Below, piece after piece: positions 47,048-55,913 of a stretch of 64,000 bases of DNA. Each line of letters starts with the position of its first letter. The stretch's first letter is position 1. The stretch lies in NCBI RefSeq assembly GCF_019050325.1, contig NZ_VOMB01000010.1, forward strand, positions 274,743-338,742. Reading direction: 5' to 3'. Position numbers and translations under genes: made by a program. The DNA comes from [Mycobacterium] fortunisiensis. GTDB taxonomy: Bacteria; Actinomycetota; Actinomycetes; Mycobacteriales; Mycobacteriaceae. The notes beneath the pieces were generated by a model. It was not told the DNA's origin and did no database searches. It saw only the letters and a list, made by a program, of their open reading frames with translations.

Positions 47048-47548
47048 CGCGCGGTCTCCGGTGTTCTCCCTCGCGAGGATCCGCCACGCTTCTTCGATCA
47101 CATCTTCGTCGATGTCCTCGGGGCGGGTGTTCGCGGCGACGGCCGTAGCGTAGATGTCATCCAGGTCCGCAAGGCCATCGGTCAGTTCGTTTTGGTGGCC
47201 GAAGGTTTCGTGTGCCCACGCGGTCAGTGCCCTCGGTTCCATTGCGCCCAATACGGTTTCGGTGGCCATCGCGATCAGGCCGGCGTGCACCGCAGCCGGG
47301 CTTGCGGGCGGGTAGAAGGGAATCCCGAGGTCGGTAAGGACTGGCTCGAGCAGTTCGGGGACTTCGCCGCCGGCATCCGCCAAGGGGACGGCGGCAAGTT
47401 CACTCAGTGCCTGGCCGTCAAGCTCTGCCACCAGCAGGTCACACGCGGCCAGGACGACGTCGGGGCCGCTGGCCTGGCCGACGTACCACAACCCGACCAC
47501 GCGCTGGAAGCGTGCGAGTGCGGTGCGATGGCTCATCCCAGACGTCAT
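47042..47548 (-). CDS. Conserved hypothetical protein
   Basis: 168 residues, mostly helical, rich in Ala/Glu/Asp with no motif I recognise. Overlaps the 3' end of the adenylate cyclase by 6 bases tail-to-tail. ATG at 47548; ATG at 47536 is equally possible. Lies between the two cyclase copies. Confidence 0.65.
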   Translation of the reverse strand: MTSGMSHRTALARFQRVVGLWYVGQASGPDVVLAACDLLVAELDGQALSELAAVPLADAGGEVPELLEPVLTDLGIPFYPPASPAAVHAGLIAMATETVLGAMEPRALTAWAHETFGHQNELTDGLADLDDIYATAVAANTRPEDIDEDVIEEAWRILARENTGDRAS

Positions 47549-47563
47549 ACCTCCGATTTTCGT

Positions 47564-48076
47564 CTAACGAGTGGGCTGAATGGACACCAATTTCAGGGCG
47601 TCTGCCCGTGTGTCATCCAGTGTGAACCGGACCAGCAGGGTGTCGGGGGGAAACTTGGTGGCCAGGTCATTGAGGGTCCTGGGCAAAAACACCTTGGCCT
47701 TGGCGTTGCCGTACCAATTGGGATCGGGTGGGTCGGTGTTGAGGTCGCCCACCCGGTCGATCTCGGCGTCCCACTCTTGGACGGGTGCGGGCGGATCGTC
47801 CCCGAACCCGGCCGACTTCAGATACGCGTCTTCGGGGCCGGCAAGGGTGACTGCCTCCGTCCCGTCCACGGGCGTCCCGGTGATCGTGCCGTCGATGACA
47901 TCGGCTGTCACCGAGGTCAGCCGCGCCGTGCAGACGTCGTCGACCAGCTTGGGCGGCACGCAGAATTCGGGCAGCGGGACCGCCTGAGCCGGGGCGGCAT
48001 TCAGCACGGCCGGCACCGCCAGTACCGCCGCGGCGGTACCGATGCCGGCCAGTGCCCGGCGGAAATCGTTCGGCAT
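47564..48076 (-). CDS. Secreted hypothetical protein
   Basis: 170 residues with a signal peptide (cleavage near 'APAQAVPLPEF', about residue 31) and no membrane anchor. Two cysteines in the mature N-terminus could form a disulfide. ATG at 48076 with AAGAGGAGG upstream. No family recognised. Confidence 0.75.
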   Translation of the reverse strand: MPNDFRRALAGIGTAAAVLAVPAVLNAAPAQAVPLPEFCVPPKLVDDVCTARLTSVTADVIDGTITGTPVDGTEAVTLAGPEDAYLKSAGFGDDPPAPVQEWDAEIDRVGDLNTDPPDPNWYGNAKAKVFLPRTLNDLATKFPPDTLLVRFTLDDTRADALKLVSIQPTR

Positions 48077-48211
48077 CGCGGCCTCCTCTTTCAAGGTCCT
48101 TTCAAGGTCCCCGCACCGTATGTCGGCCCGCTCGTCGCCAGGGTTACACGGTGGCGCGGGAGCTCGCTGAAAAGTGCAGGTCAAGACGCCTGCGAGGGCT
48201 ACTGTCACGCC

Positions 48212-49649
48212 ATGGACCGCATCTGGCAATGGGCGTGGGATCACTGCGCCACGCGGTATTCGTGGGTGTTCTGTGGCGTCATGTTCGCCCTGGCCCTGCC
48301 GATCTACCTGTTTTTGGCGTTCGTCGTCGTCGCTCTCGAACGATCCGACCGCTACCTCGAGGCCGCCGCGGTCGCCGTTGTCGCGCTGCTGACCACGACA
48401 TTCGGGCCCCGACCCGCCATGGCCGGGATCCGCCGTGCAGAGCGGTGGGCAGCCGGCGACCAGGCCGATCGAGAGGCAACGCTGGAAGCCACCTACACGT
48501 GGGCGCGCGAGGTGGTGATGCGAGCGGTGGTGAGCAACGCCATCATGGGCGCCCTGCTTCTGGTCCTCGTCGGGATGCTCGTCGGGGCCGGGCAATCACG
48601 ATTGGTCCAGTACGGGGTGGTGGGTGCCGCCTTCGGGGCGGCCGCGATGACGCCGGGTGTGCACAGCTGCATCGAAACTGCCATGCGGCCCATCAGGGTG
48701 GCTCTCGCCGGTGACTCCGGGATCGGTGACGCACTTCCCCGCTCTCGTCCCAGTTTTGCCGCCTGGGCGAACGTGTCCATGCTCGCGATCACATTTGCGT
48801 TCGCCGGAACGGGCGCCATGCTGGCAGCCGTGTTGGGCCGTACCGCTGAGGTTCCGCTGCTCCTCGTCGTGATCGCCTGCGTGATGACCGTCTTTTTCGC
48901 GGTGCCGATCACCGTCGTCGGCGTGTTTTCGCCGTCGCTACGACCCATCAGGGACCTCGCGGAGGGCACCCGCCGGGTTGCGGCCGGTGACTTCAGCAGA
49001 CGGCTGCCGGTGACGCAGGACGACGATCTGGGCGCGTTGGCCGCCTCGTTCAATCGGATGCAGGCGGGTTTGGCTGAGCGGCAACGACTTCAGGCTGCGT
49101 TCGGGACGTACGTCGATCCCGCGCTGGCGGCCCCGCGATTTCACACCCTTCGCCGAGACCAATACCGCCGAAGACGCTGTCGCGCGGCTCAATGCGCTGT
49201 TCGAGATGGTGGTACCCGTGGTCGTCGATGCCGGCGGGCATCTGAACAAGTTTCTCGGCGACGGCGCCCTGGCGGTCTTCGGCGCCCCGAATGATCTTGC
49301 GCACCATGCCGATGCGGCGCTGCGGACCGCGGTGCAGATTCAGCAACTCGTAGCCGAGCGATTCGACGGTGAACTTCGGATCGGGGTCGGGATCAACACC
49401 GGCGTGGTGATCGCGGGCACCATCGGTGGTGGCGGCAAGCTGGAGTTCACCCTGATCGGCGACACGGTCAACGTCGCCGCGCGCATCGAGCAGCTCACCA
49501 AGACCACCGGTGATCCAATCCTGCTCACCAGGCAGTCGGTCGACGCCCTGGCTTCTCGGCAACTCGGACTGACCGACAGGGGATTTCATCCGGTACGGGG
49601 CAAATCGACAGCCGTGCAGCTCTACGGACTGGATCCGCGGCGCGTGTGA
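48212..49649 (+). pseudogene. Adenylate cyclase, broken by an internal deletion
   Basis: Tandem paralogue of the cyclase at 45.5 kb with the same opening (MDRIWQWAWD), membrane and HAMP regions in one frame to about 49131. There the sequence jumps from 'DPALAA' to 'PRFHT': compared with the paralogue about 24 codons (Arg307 to Val330) are lost as 71 bases, which shifts the frame. The remaining cyclase part reads in the other frame from about 49206 to 49649. The deletion removes the first metal-binding Asp, so even a corrected frame would be inactive. The two copies share long identical stretches near the junction. Confidence 0.88.
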
Positions 49650-49724
49650 ATCAATTTGGTATCGGTGGCACGACACGTCCGTCCGCCGGGTGGTTTTCGT
49701 CGCCACGTGGCACACAATGCGGAT

Positions 49725-51176
49725 ATGACGGAACCGCGGGAGTCGCCGCGCGGGGTCTCGCGTCAGGTGTTTCTGCGTGGCGCTGCTGGGGCGCTGGCGG
49801 CCGGAGCGGTGTTCGGAACCGTTCGTGCCAGTGCCGAGCCGACCGGCTGGGAGGCGCTGTCATCCGCCATCGACGGGCAGGTCATCCTGCCCGGCAGTGG
49901 TGGGCAATTCGATTCGGCCAAGCAGGTTTTCAACACCAACTTCAACGGGTTGGCGCCCGCAGCGGTCGTCACCCCCGCGTCAGCGTCCGACGTGCAAAAG
50001 GCGATGGCCTTTGCCGCGACGCACAAACTCAAGGTCGCCCCACGCGGCGGTGGGCATTCCTATGTAGGTGCGTCGACGGCACCCGGCACCATGGTGCTGG
50101 ACCTGCGTCAACTGCCCGGCGACATCCACTACGACGGCACCACCGGGCATGTCACGGTGACGCCCGCGACCGGCCTGTATGCGATTCACCAGACGCTGGC
50201 CGGAGCCGGCCGGGGGATTCCCACCGGCACCTGCCCGTCGGTCGGCGCGGCCGGACATGCGCTGGGCGGCGGGCTGGGCGCGCAATCGCGCCACGCCGGC
50301 CTGATGAGTGACCAATTGGTGTCGGCCACAGTGGTACTGCCCGGCGGCGGGGCCGTCACCACCTCGGCTCAGGAACACCCGGACCTCTACTGGGCCCTGC
50401 GTGGCGGAGGTGGCGGCAATTTCGGCGTGACTACCGCGCTCACCTTCGGCACCTTCCCCATCAGTGACGTCGATATCGTCGGCCTGCACTTTCCGTTGCA
50501 GGCGTTCGCGCAGGTTCTGGTCGGCTGGCAGAACTGGCTGCGCACCGCCGACCGCAGCAGCTGGGCTTTGGCCGACACCATCACCGACCCCCAGGGCGCG
50601 CACTGCCGCATCCTGGCGACCTGCCCGGCCGGATCCGGTGACAGCGTCGCGGCCGCTGTCGTCAAAGCGGTGGGCCTGCAACCGGCCAACATGGACACCC
50701 GCACATCCAACTACCTGGATCTGGTGAAGTTCCTGGCCGCCGACAACCTCAATCCGTCACCGCTGGGTTATGTCGGCGGGTCCGACGTGTTCGGGTCGAT
50801 CACCCCGGCGACGGCCCAGGCGATCGCCGCGGCATTCGAGGCTTTCCCCGGCGGAGCGGGCCGTCCGTTGGTGATCATGCATGCCCTTGACGGTGCATTG
50901 GCCACCGTGGGGCCGGGGGACACCGCGTTCCCGTGGCGCAGGCAGTCGGCCCTGGTGCAGTGGTATGTGGAAACCTCGGGTTCCCCAGCGGCAGCGGCCA
51001 ATTGGCTCAGCACCGCACATCAGGCGGTGGCACCGCATTCGGTCGGCGGCTACGTGAACTACCTTGAGGCGAATCAACCGGCGTCGCGGTACTTCGGTGC
51101 CAATCTGTCGCGGCTGTCTGCCGTCCGGCAGAAATATGACCCGGGCCGGATCATGTTCTCTGGCCTGAACTTCTGA
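49725..51176 (+). CDS. Secreted BBE-type FAD-linked oxidase
   Basis: 483 residues: signal region, FAD-binding PCMH domain with the flavinylation His in RGGGHSY and Cys in TCPSVGAAGHALGGG (bicovalent FAD type), and a C-terminal berberine-bridge domain ending in 'YDPGRIMFSGLNF'. The signal SRQVFLRGAAGALAAGA looks like a Tat signal with one of the twin arginines replaced by Gln. ATG at 49725. Oxidises sugars or alcohols in related enzymes; substrate here unknown. Confidence 0.88.
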   Translation: MTEPRESPRGVSRQVFLRGAAGALAAGAVFGTVRASAEPTGWEALSSAIDGQVILPGSGGQFDSAKQVFNTNFNGLAPAAVVTPASASDVQKAMAFAATHKLKVAPRGGGHSYVGASTAPGTMVLDLRQLPGDIHYDGTTGHVTVTPATGLYAIHQTLAGAGRGIPTGTCPSVGAAGHALGGGLGAQSRHAGLMSDQLVSATVVLPGGGAVTTSAQEHPDLYWALRGGGGGNFGVTTALTFGTFPISDVDIVGLHFPLQAFAQVLVGWQNWLRTADRSSWALADTITDPQGAHCRILATCPAGSGDSVAAAVVKAVGLQPANMDTRTSNYLDLVKFLAADNLNPSPLGYVGGSDVFGSITPATAQAIAAAFEAFPGGAGRPLVIMHALDGALATVGPGDTAFPWRRQSALVQWYVETSGSPAAAANWLSTAHQAVAPHSVGGYVNYLEANQPASRYFGANLSRLSAVRQKYDPGRIMFSGLNF

Positions 51177-51282
51177 TGTGACACTTTTGATCCGGCGGCG
51201 CCAGGGTCGGCTTTCCCGCCCCGGACAACCGCTGCCGCTCTAGCCTCGAGGCCAGGGACCACACCAGCGGAGGAAACCGAAC

Positions 51283-52317
51283 ATGCGAGCAACCGTGATG
51301 TACGAGGCCGGCGACGTGCGGGTGGAGAACGTGCCCGATCCGGTCTTGAAGGAACCGGCAGACGCCATCGTGCGGGTCACCCGCGCGTGCATCTGTGGCA
51401 GTGACCTGTGGCCGTACCAGTCCATGCCGCACAAGGACGGCGGCCGGCGCATGGGACACGAGTTCATCGGCGTCGTCGAGGAACTCGGTACCGAGGTGTC
51501 CGGTCTGCGGCGCGGCGACCTGGTGGTGGCCCCGTTCGTCTGGGCGGACAACACCTGTGACTTCTGCCAGGAGGGGCTGCAGACGTCCTGCCGTCACGGT
51601 GGGGGCTGGGGTGAGCGCGGGGTCGACGCCGGCCAGGGTGAGGCCGTGCGCGTACCGCAGGCGCAGGGCACGCTGGTGAAGCTTCCGGTGGGCGAGGATT
51701 CAGCGCTGATGGCCTCGCTGCTGACCCTGTCCGACGTGTTCTGCACCGGTCACCACGGGGTGGTGACCGCGCACGTGCAGCCGGGTTCGAGTGTGACCGT
51801 GATCGGCGACGGTGCGGTCGGACTGTGTGCGGTGCTGGCCGCCAAGCGGTTGGGTGCCGAGCAGATCATCCTGAACGGGCGCCACACCGACCGCACCGAT
51901 CTGGGGCGGGAATTCGGTGCCACCGACGTTGTACCCGAGCGTGGTGAGGAGGCCGTCGCGAAGATCCGTGAGCTGACCGGCGGCGACGGGACGCAGGCGG
52001 TGATCGAGTGCGTCGGGACCGAGCCGTCGCTGGCCACCGCGCTGGATGCGGTGCGCGCCGGCGGCCGGGTCAGTAGGCTCGGGGTGTCCCAATACACCCA
52101 GGTCCCAATGGGTTTCGGCACATTCTTTCGCAACGTCACCCTCACCGGAGGCGTCGCGCCGGCTCGGGCCTACATCGAAGAACTCATGCCCGACGTGCTG
52201 GACGGGACCATCGAACCCGGCCGGGTGTTCGACCGGACCATCGGCCTCGACGAGACTCCCGAGGGATACCGCGCGATGGCCGACCGCAAAGCGCTCAAGG
52301 TGTTGATCGAGCCGTGA
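51283..52317 (+). CDS. Zinc-dependent alcohol dehydrogenase (MDR)
   Basis: 344 residues; catalytic zinc ligands in CGSDLW and GHEF, the four-Cys structural zinc loop around 'DFCQEGLQTSC', and the Rossmann 'IGDGAVGLCAVLAAKRLG'. GGAGGAAA precedes the ATG. Oxidises an unknown alcohol. Its 3' end is overlapped by the convergent membrane protein gene. Confidence 0.88.
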   Translation: MRATVMYEAGDVRVENVPDPVLKEPADAIVRVTRACICGSDLWPYQSMPHKDGGRRMGHEFIGVVEELGTEVSGLRRGDLVVAPFVWADNTCDFCQEGLQTSCRHGGGWGERGVDAGQGEAVRVPQAQGTLVKLPVGEDSALMASLLTLSDVFCTGHHGVVTAHVQPGSSVTVIGDGAVGLCAVLAAKRLGAEQIILNGRHTDRTDLGREFGATDVVPERGEEAVAKIRELTGGDGTQAVIECVGTEPSLATALDAVRAGGRVSRLGVSQYTQVPMGFGTFFRNVTLTGGVAPARAYIEELMPDVLDGTIEPGRVFDRTIGLDETPEGYRAMADRKALKVLIEP

Positions 52318-52673
52318 GACCGGGGTGCTGACACCGGGTGAGGCTGCGTGACGGGGGCGTTGGCGGACTCGTTGCGGTACATCTCGCGGTAACGCGTCAC
52401 CTGGCTCGGTGGGATCGGGGTGGCGAAGATGCTGACGTTGTTGGCCGGGGCCTGCGGTCCCCGGGCCGCTGCCAGCCTGGCCGCACCGGCCCGGAAGTTG
52501 ATGACGGTGCCGCTCAGGCACACGACCAGGGTCACGCCGGCCACGATGGCCAGCTTGCTACCGAGTGCCAGGGCGGCGACAAAGGTCCCGAGCGAGACGA
52601 ACGCGAGCAGCAGCAGCAGGTATGCGACGCCGGGGAGTGGGATGCGGCTGGGGTGTGCGGGACGGATGGACAT
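52170..52673 (-). CDS. Small membrane protein, two helices
   Basis: 167 residues with two hydrophobic segments (about 12-34 and 40-58) and a polar C-terminal tail. ATG at 52673 after GAGGTG; an upstream ATG at 52703 is less likely. The last 148 bases run antisense through the end of the alcohol dehydrogenase gene, so the tail may not be functional. No family identified. Confidence 0.55.
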   Translation of the reverse strand: MSIRPAHPSRIPLPGVAYLLLLLAFVSLGTFVAALALGSKLAIVAGVTLVVCLSGTVINFRAGAARLAAARGPQAPANNVSIFATPIPPSQVTRYREMYRNESANAPVTQPHPVSAPRSHGSINTLSALRSAIARYPSGVSSRPMVRSNTRPGSMVPSSTSGMSSSM

Positions 52674-52711
52674 GTGATCACCTCGGAAAACTCGGACAAT
52701 CATCGAAACGC

Positions 52712-52746
52712 TACGCGGAGCGTATCGATGCTACGTATAGCGTAGC
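52712..52746. promoter_or_regulatory. Two inverted repeats, probable TetR operators
   Basis: TACGC-GGA-GCGTA (52712-52724) and GCTACG-TATAG-CGTAGC (52730-52746) lie in the gap between the divergent membrane protein and TetR genes. Both contain the CTACG/CGTAG element. Likely autoregulatory sites of the TetR protein. Confidence 0.65.
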
Positions 52747-52803
52747 GCAAAATGGAGCTGGGATATTCCCGGTAGAGGTGATCGGTACACGGACAGGGGA
52801 CTG

Positions 52804-53355
52804 ATGGCGCAGCAGGGTCGGGTCGAGGACGGTATTGCGGAGTCGACGCTGCAGCTGCTGCGCAGCGGAGGCCCGCGGGCGGTCACCATCGAGGCGGTCG
52901 CGGCGCACTCGGGAATCGCCAAGACGACGATCTACCGTCGGCATCCGAATCGGCGGGACATGCTGGCCGGCGTTCTGCAACGGCTTGCCTCGCCGCCGCC
53001 GCTGGACCCGCAGGCCGACGCGCCCGATCGGCTGCGATGGCTGATCACCCACGCCATCGGCACGATTCAGGACGGCGTCGGGCTCGGGGGCCTGGCGGCG
53101 ATGCTCACCGAAGACGACCCCGAATTCACCACGCTGTTTCGCAAACTGCTCATCGAGCAGCGCGCAGCGCTGGCGGCGGTGATCGACGCCTCCAAGGATG
53201 ACGGCTCGATGCGCAAGGGCATCGACACCGCGACGCTGATCGACGCGGTGGTGGGCGCTTTTATCGCCGAATACGCCCGCACCGGCACCAACGAAGATGG
53301 TTGGCAGGAGCGCTTGTTCGACATGTTCTGGCCCACGGTGCGCGCAACGCCATGA
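52804..53355 (+). CDS. TetR family regulator
   Basis: 183 residues with N-terminal HTH ('VTIEAVAAHSGIAKTTIYRRHPNR'). ATG at 52804. Divergent from the small membrane protein; two inverted repeats in the gap are its likely targets. Ligand unknown. Confidence 0.9.
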   Translation: MAQQGRVEDGIAESTLQLLRSGGPRAVTIEAVAAHSGIAKTTIYRRHPNRRDMLAGVLQRLASPPPLDPQADAPDRLRWLITHAIGTIQDGVGLGGLAAMLTEDDPEFTTLFRKLLIEQRAALAAVIDASKDDGSMRKGIDTATLIDAVVGAFIAEYARTGTNEDGWQERLFDMFWPTVRATP

Positions 53356-53376
53356 CGTCGCGAGCGCCGCGGCCCG

Positions 53377-53784
53377 TCAGCGGCGCTGCAGTTCGATGAC
53401 CGGGATGACCCGATCCGTCTTGGTCTGATATTCGCCGAATCCCGGTGCCTGCTCGACGATTCGGGGGTAGGCCGCGTCCCGCTCCTCCCGTGGCATCTCG
53501 CGGGCGTGCACATCGTAAGCGTCGGTGCCGATTTCGATATGGGCGTCCGGATGGGCCCGCAGATTGTGCAACCACGCCGGGTCGACGTCGGCGCCGGCAT
53601 AGGAGCCGACGATGGCGAGTTTCCCGTCGAGGTCGAAGGCCATCACCGGGTTGATGCGCTCCTTGCCGGACTTGGCACCGGTGGTGTGCAGCAGGAGCAA
53701 CGTCGCGCCCTCGAACGGGCCGCCGACCTTGCCTCCGTTGGCGCGGAACTCGGCGATGATCTTGTCATTCCAGTTGTCGGTCAT
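53377..53784 (-). CDS. Deazaflavin (F420)-dependent nitroreductase-like protein
   Basis: 135 residues of the Ddn/split-barrel family: 'FEGATLLLLHTTGAKSGKERINPVMAF' and 'AWLHNLRAHPDAHIEIG'. These proteins use F420 to reduce quinones or nitro compounds. ATG at 53784 after AAGGAAG. Convergent with the TetR gene. Confidence 0.88.
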   Translation of the reverse strand: MTDNWNDKIIAEFRANGGKVGGPFEGATLLLLHTTGAKSGKERINPVMAFDLDGKLAIVGSYAGADVDPAWLHNLRAHPDAHIEIGTDAYDVHAREMPREERDAAYPRIVEQAPGFGEYQTKTDRVIPVIELQRR

Positions 53785-53822
53785 GACTTCCTTCTTACGC
53801 CTGTCAGCTGTTCGCCGATGGG

Positions 53823-54689
53823 TCAATCCGCCAACGTCACGGCCGCCGATGCCAGCCGATCCGGGTCGCCGACGATGTCGATGAGAGATACCCGGCCGTC
53901 ACGGATGTCAAGACGCAGTAGGGTTTTCAGTTGCCCTGCCGGTGCGATGACGATGCCTGCGAAACCGTCGAGCACCGCGACCTCGCCACCGCGTGCGACC
54001 GCGGCGAACATCTTGGACTCCTCGACGAACTCACGCGCACCCCGCAGTTCGGTGGGGATGTGTTCGCCGACGAGCACGCGGTCGACGCGGCGCACCACGT
54101 CGGGATCGAGGATCTCGAGCAGCGCGGCGAGGTCACCCTGTTGTGACGCGGCCAGGAAGGTCCGGGCGATCTGGAGGTGCTCGCTCGTGGGGCGCTCGGC
54201 GGGCACGGCGCCGTGAACCCGGTCCCGGGCCCGGCTGGCCAGCTTCTTGGCGGCCTGCGGCGTGCGGTCCAGCAGTGCGGCGATGTCGTCGAAGGGCACG
54301 GCGAAGGCGTCGTGCAAGACGAACGCCACCCGCTGGGCCGGGGAGAGCCGGTCGAGCACGACGAGCAGCGCGCGGCCCACGGACTCGGCCATGGCCACTT
54401 GCTCGTCGGCGCCGGGAGCGGAGGCAGCCGGGGTGACCTCGCCGGCTCCCAGTAGTTCGGCTCGCCGGTTGCGTTCGCGGAGCCGGTCGAGGCATTCCCG
54501 GGCGACCGTCGTGGTGAACCAACCGGTCGGATTGTCGACGTCGGCGATCCCACGCCGGCTGACCTTGAGCCAGGTGGCCTGGACGGCGTCGTCGGCGTCG
54601 TGCACCGAGCCGAGCAGTCGGCAGGCGACGGCGCGCAAGTGTCGACGGTCCTGGTCGAACCGGGTCGCCAGGGCCTGTTGGTCGGTCAT
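53823..54689 (-). CDS. ECF sigma factor with C-terminal SnoaL-like domain (SigJ/ECF41 type)
   Basis: 288 residues: sigma-70 region 2 (about 10-75) and region 4 (about 105-155), then a SnoaL-like domain of about 110 residues. In this group (ECF41, SigJ) the C-terminal domain regulates the sigma factor instead of a separate anti-sigma protein. A DoxX-like membrane protein is divergently adjacent, as often in ECF41 loci. Confidence 0.9.
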   Translation of the reverse strand: MTDQQALATRFDQDRRHLRAVACRLLGSVHDADDAVQATWLKVSRRGIADVDNPTGWFTTTVARECLDRLRERNRRAELLGAGEVTPAASAPGADEQVAMAESVGRALLVVLDRLSPAQRVAFVLHDAFAVPFDDIAALLDRTPQAAKKLASRARDRVHGAVPAERPTSEHLQIARTFLAASQQGDLAALLEILDPDVVRRVDRVLVGEHIPTELRGAREFVEESKMFAAVARGGEVAVLDGFAGIVIAPAGQLKTLLRLDIRDGRVSLIDIVGDPDRLASAAVTLAD

Positions 54690-54765
54690 GGGTCACCTTT
54701 CGTGCGCGGCGAGCGTCATCAGGGTGAACCACCATCCGACGAACCCCACACAGGAGACGACTGCC

Positions 54766-55128
54766 ATGACCCTACAACTCGGCGTGACCGCGGTCCTGAT
54801 CGTCACGATCACCGCCGCCGCCAACACCGCGATGGCAGTGGCCGACCTCGCCGGGGCCCGCTTCGTGCTGGCCAATTCCGCGGAGGTAGGTGTGCCGCGC
54901 ACCTGGATTCGGACACTCGGCCTGCTGAAAGGGGCGGGCGCGGTGGGACTGCTGACAGGTGTGCTGGCGGTCCCGCCGATCGGGGTGGCGGCCGCGATCG
55001 GGCTCACCGCCTTCTTCATCGGTGCCGTCGTCACCCACATCCGCGCCCGGGTGTTCTACAACATCGGTTTCCCCGTCACGTTCCTGGTACTCGCGGTGCT
55101 GTCGCTGGGGGCGTTCGCCGCCGGCTGA
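54766..55128 (+). CDS. DoxX-like membrane protein
   Basis: 120 residues, four hydrophobic segments, DoxX-like. ATG at 54766 with GGAGACGA upstream. Divergent from the ECF sigma gene and a probable target of it; such membrane proteins commonly accompany ECF41-type factors. Role unknown, possibly redox or quinone linked. Confidence 0.8.
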   Translation: MTLQLGVTAVLIVTITAAANTAMAVADLAGARFVLANSAEVGVPRTWIRTLGLLKGAGAVGLLTGVLAVPPIGVAAAIGLTAFFIGAVVTHIRARVFYNIGFPVTFLVLAVLSLGAFAAG

Positions 55129-55188
55129 CGCCCGACGCCGAAGGCCCGGGCCCCGCATCGGGGACCGGGCCTCGGGCCGTGCTGAAAA

Positions 55189-55479
55189 TCAGGCGCTGCG
55201 GCGGATACCGCGCTTGAGCAGGAGTTCGCGCTCGGACTCGCTCAGGCCGCCCCAGATGCCGTACGGCTCACCGACGGCCAGCGCATGCGAACGGCATTGC
55301 GCGATCACCGGGCAACTGCGGCACATCTCCTTGGCGCGCGTCTCACGCTGGGCGCGGGCACGTCCACGTTCACCGTCCGGATGGAAAAACATCGACGAAT
55401 CGACTCCACGGCAAAGTCCTTGCATTTGCCAATCCCAGATATCCGCATTGGGGCCGGGAAGCTGCTGCGGCTGCGGCAT
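55189..55479 (-). CDS. whiB3: Redox-sensing transcription factor WhiB3
   Basis: 96 residues; Cys23, Cys53, Cys56 and Cys62 bind the [4Fe-4S] cluster, G(V/I)WGG turn at 74-78 and a basic C-terminus. N-terminus MPQPQQLPGPNADIW is the WhiB3 type. Regulates lipid anabolism in response to NO, O2 and redox in M. tuberculosis. ATG at 55479. Corresponds to Rv3416. Confidence 0.96.
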   Translation of the reverse strand: MPQPQQLPGPNADIWDWQMQGLCRGVDSSMFFHPDGERGRARAQRETRAKEMCRSCPVIAQCRSHALAVGEPYGIWGGLSESERELLLKRGIRRSA

Positions 55480-55913
55480 ATGGAAAACCCCTCTCTGCTC
55501 GCCCATTTCGCCAAAGCGGGCGGGTGTGAGTCGGTGGAACCGAAGTGAGCTTGTGTCGCCGATGACCGCTCGTGCACACAAACTAGGGGGACCGAATAAA
55601 CCGCGTCAATAGTCTCGCGCTGTGCGAAAGGACATATCCGCAGGTCGAGAATTTACATCACGTTCATCGTGGCGATGCTTTCGCCACTGCGCGTGACTCC
55701 GAGATCTGCTCGCGGCCTTTGGTTTTCCCGCTGCCCCGGGCCGGTGATCAATGCGACCGAATAACGTTGGTCGGTGGTTGTTGACGTGCCATTAACAGTG
55801 CAGCCATCAATTGTTAACGAATAGCCGCACGGCAATTTATATTCTTGCCGCCGGTCGTCGCGAGGTTGCCCGCGTACCCGCGACACCCCTGGTATTGATA
55901 GCGTCGCGAACCG
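55480..55913. other. 434-base gap between whiB3 and the next gene
   Basis: Divergent intergenic region. I see no protein-coding frame here that keeps family features, so it likely holds two promoters and a long whiB3 leader. A weak inverted repeat TTAACA (55792-55797) / TGTTAA (55812-55817) is the only marked structure; other A/T-rich patches (55585-55625) could be promoter elements. Confidence 0.5.
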
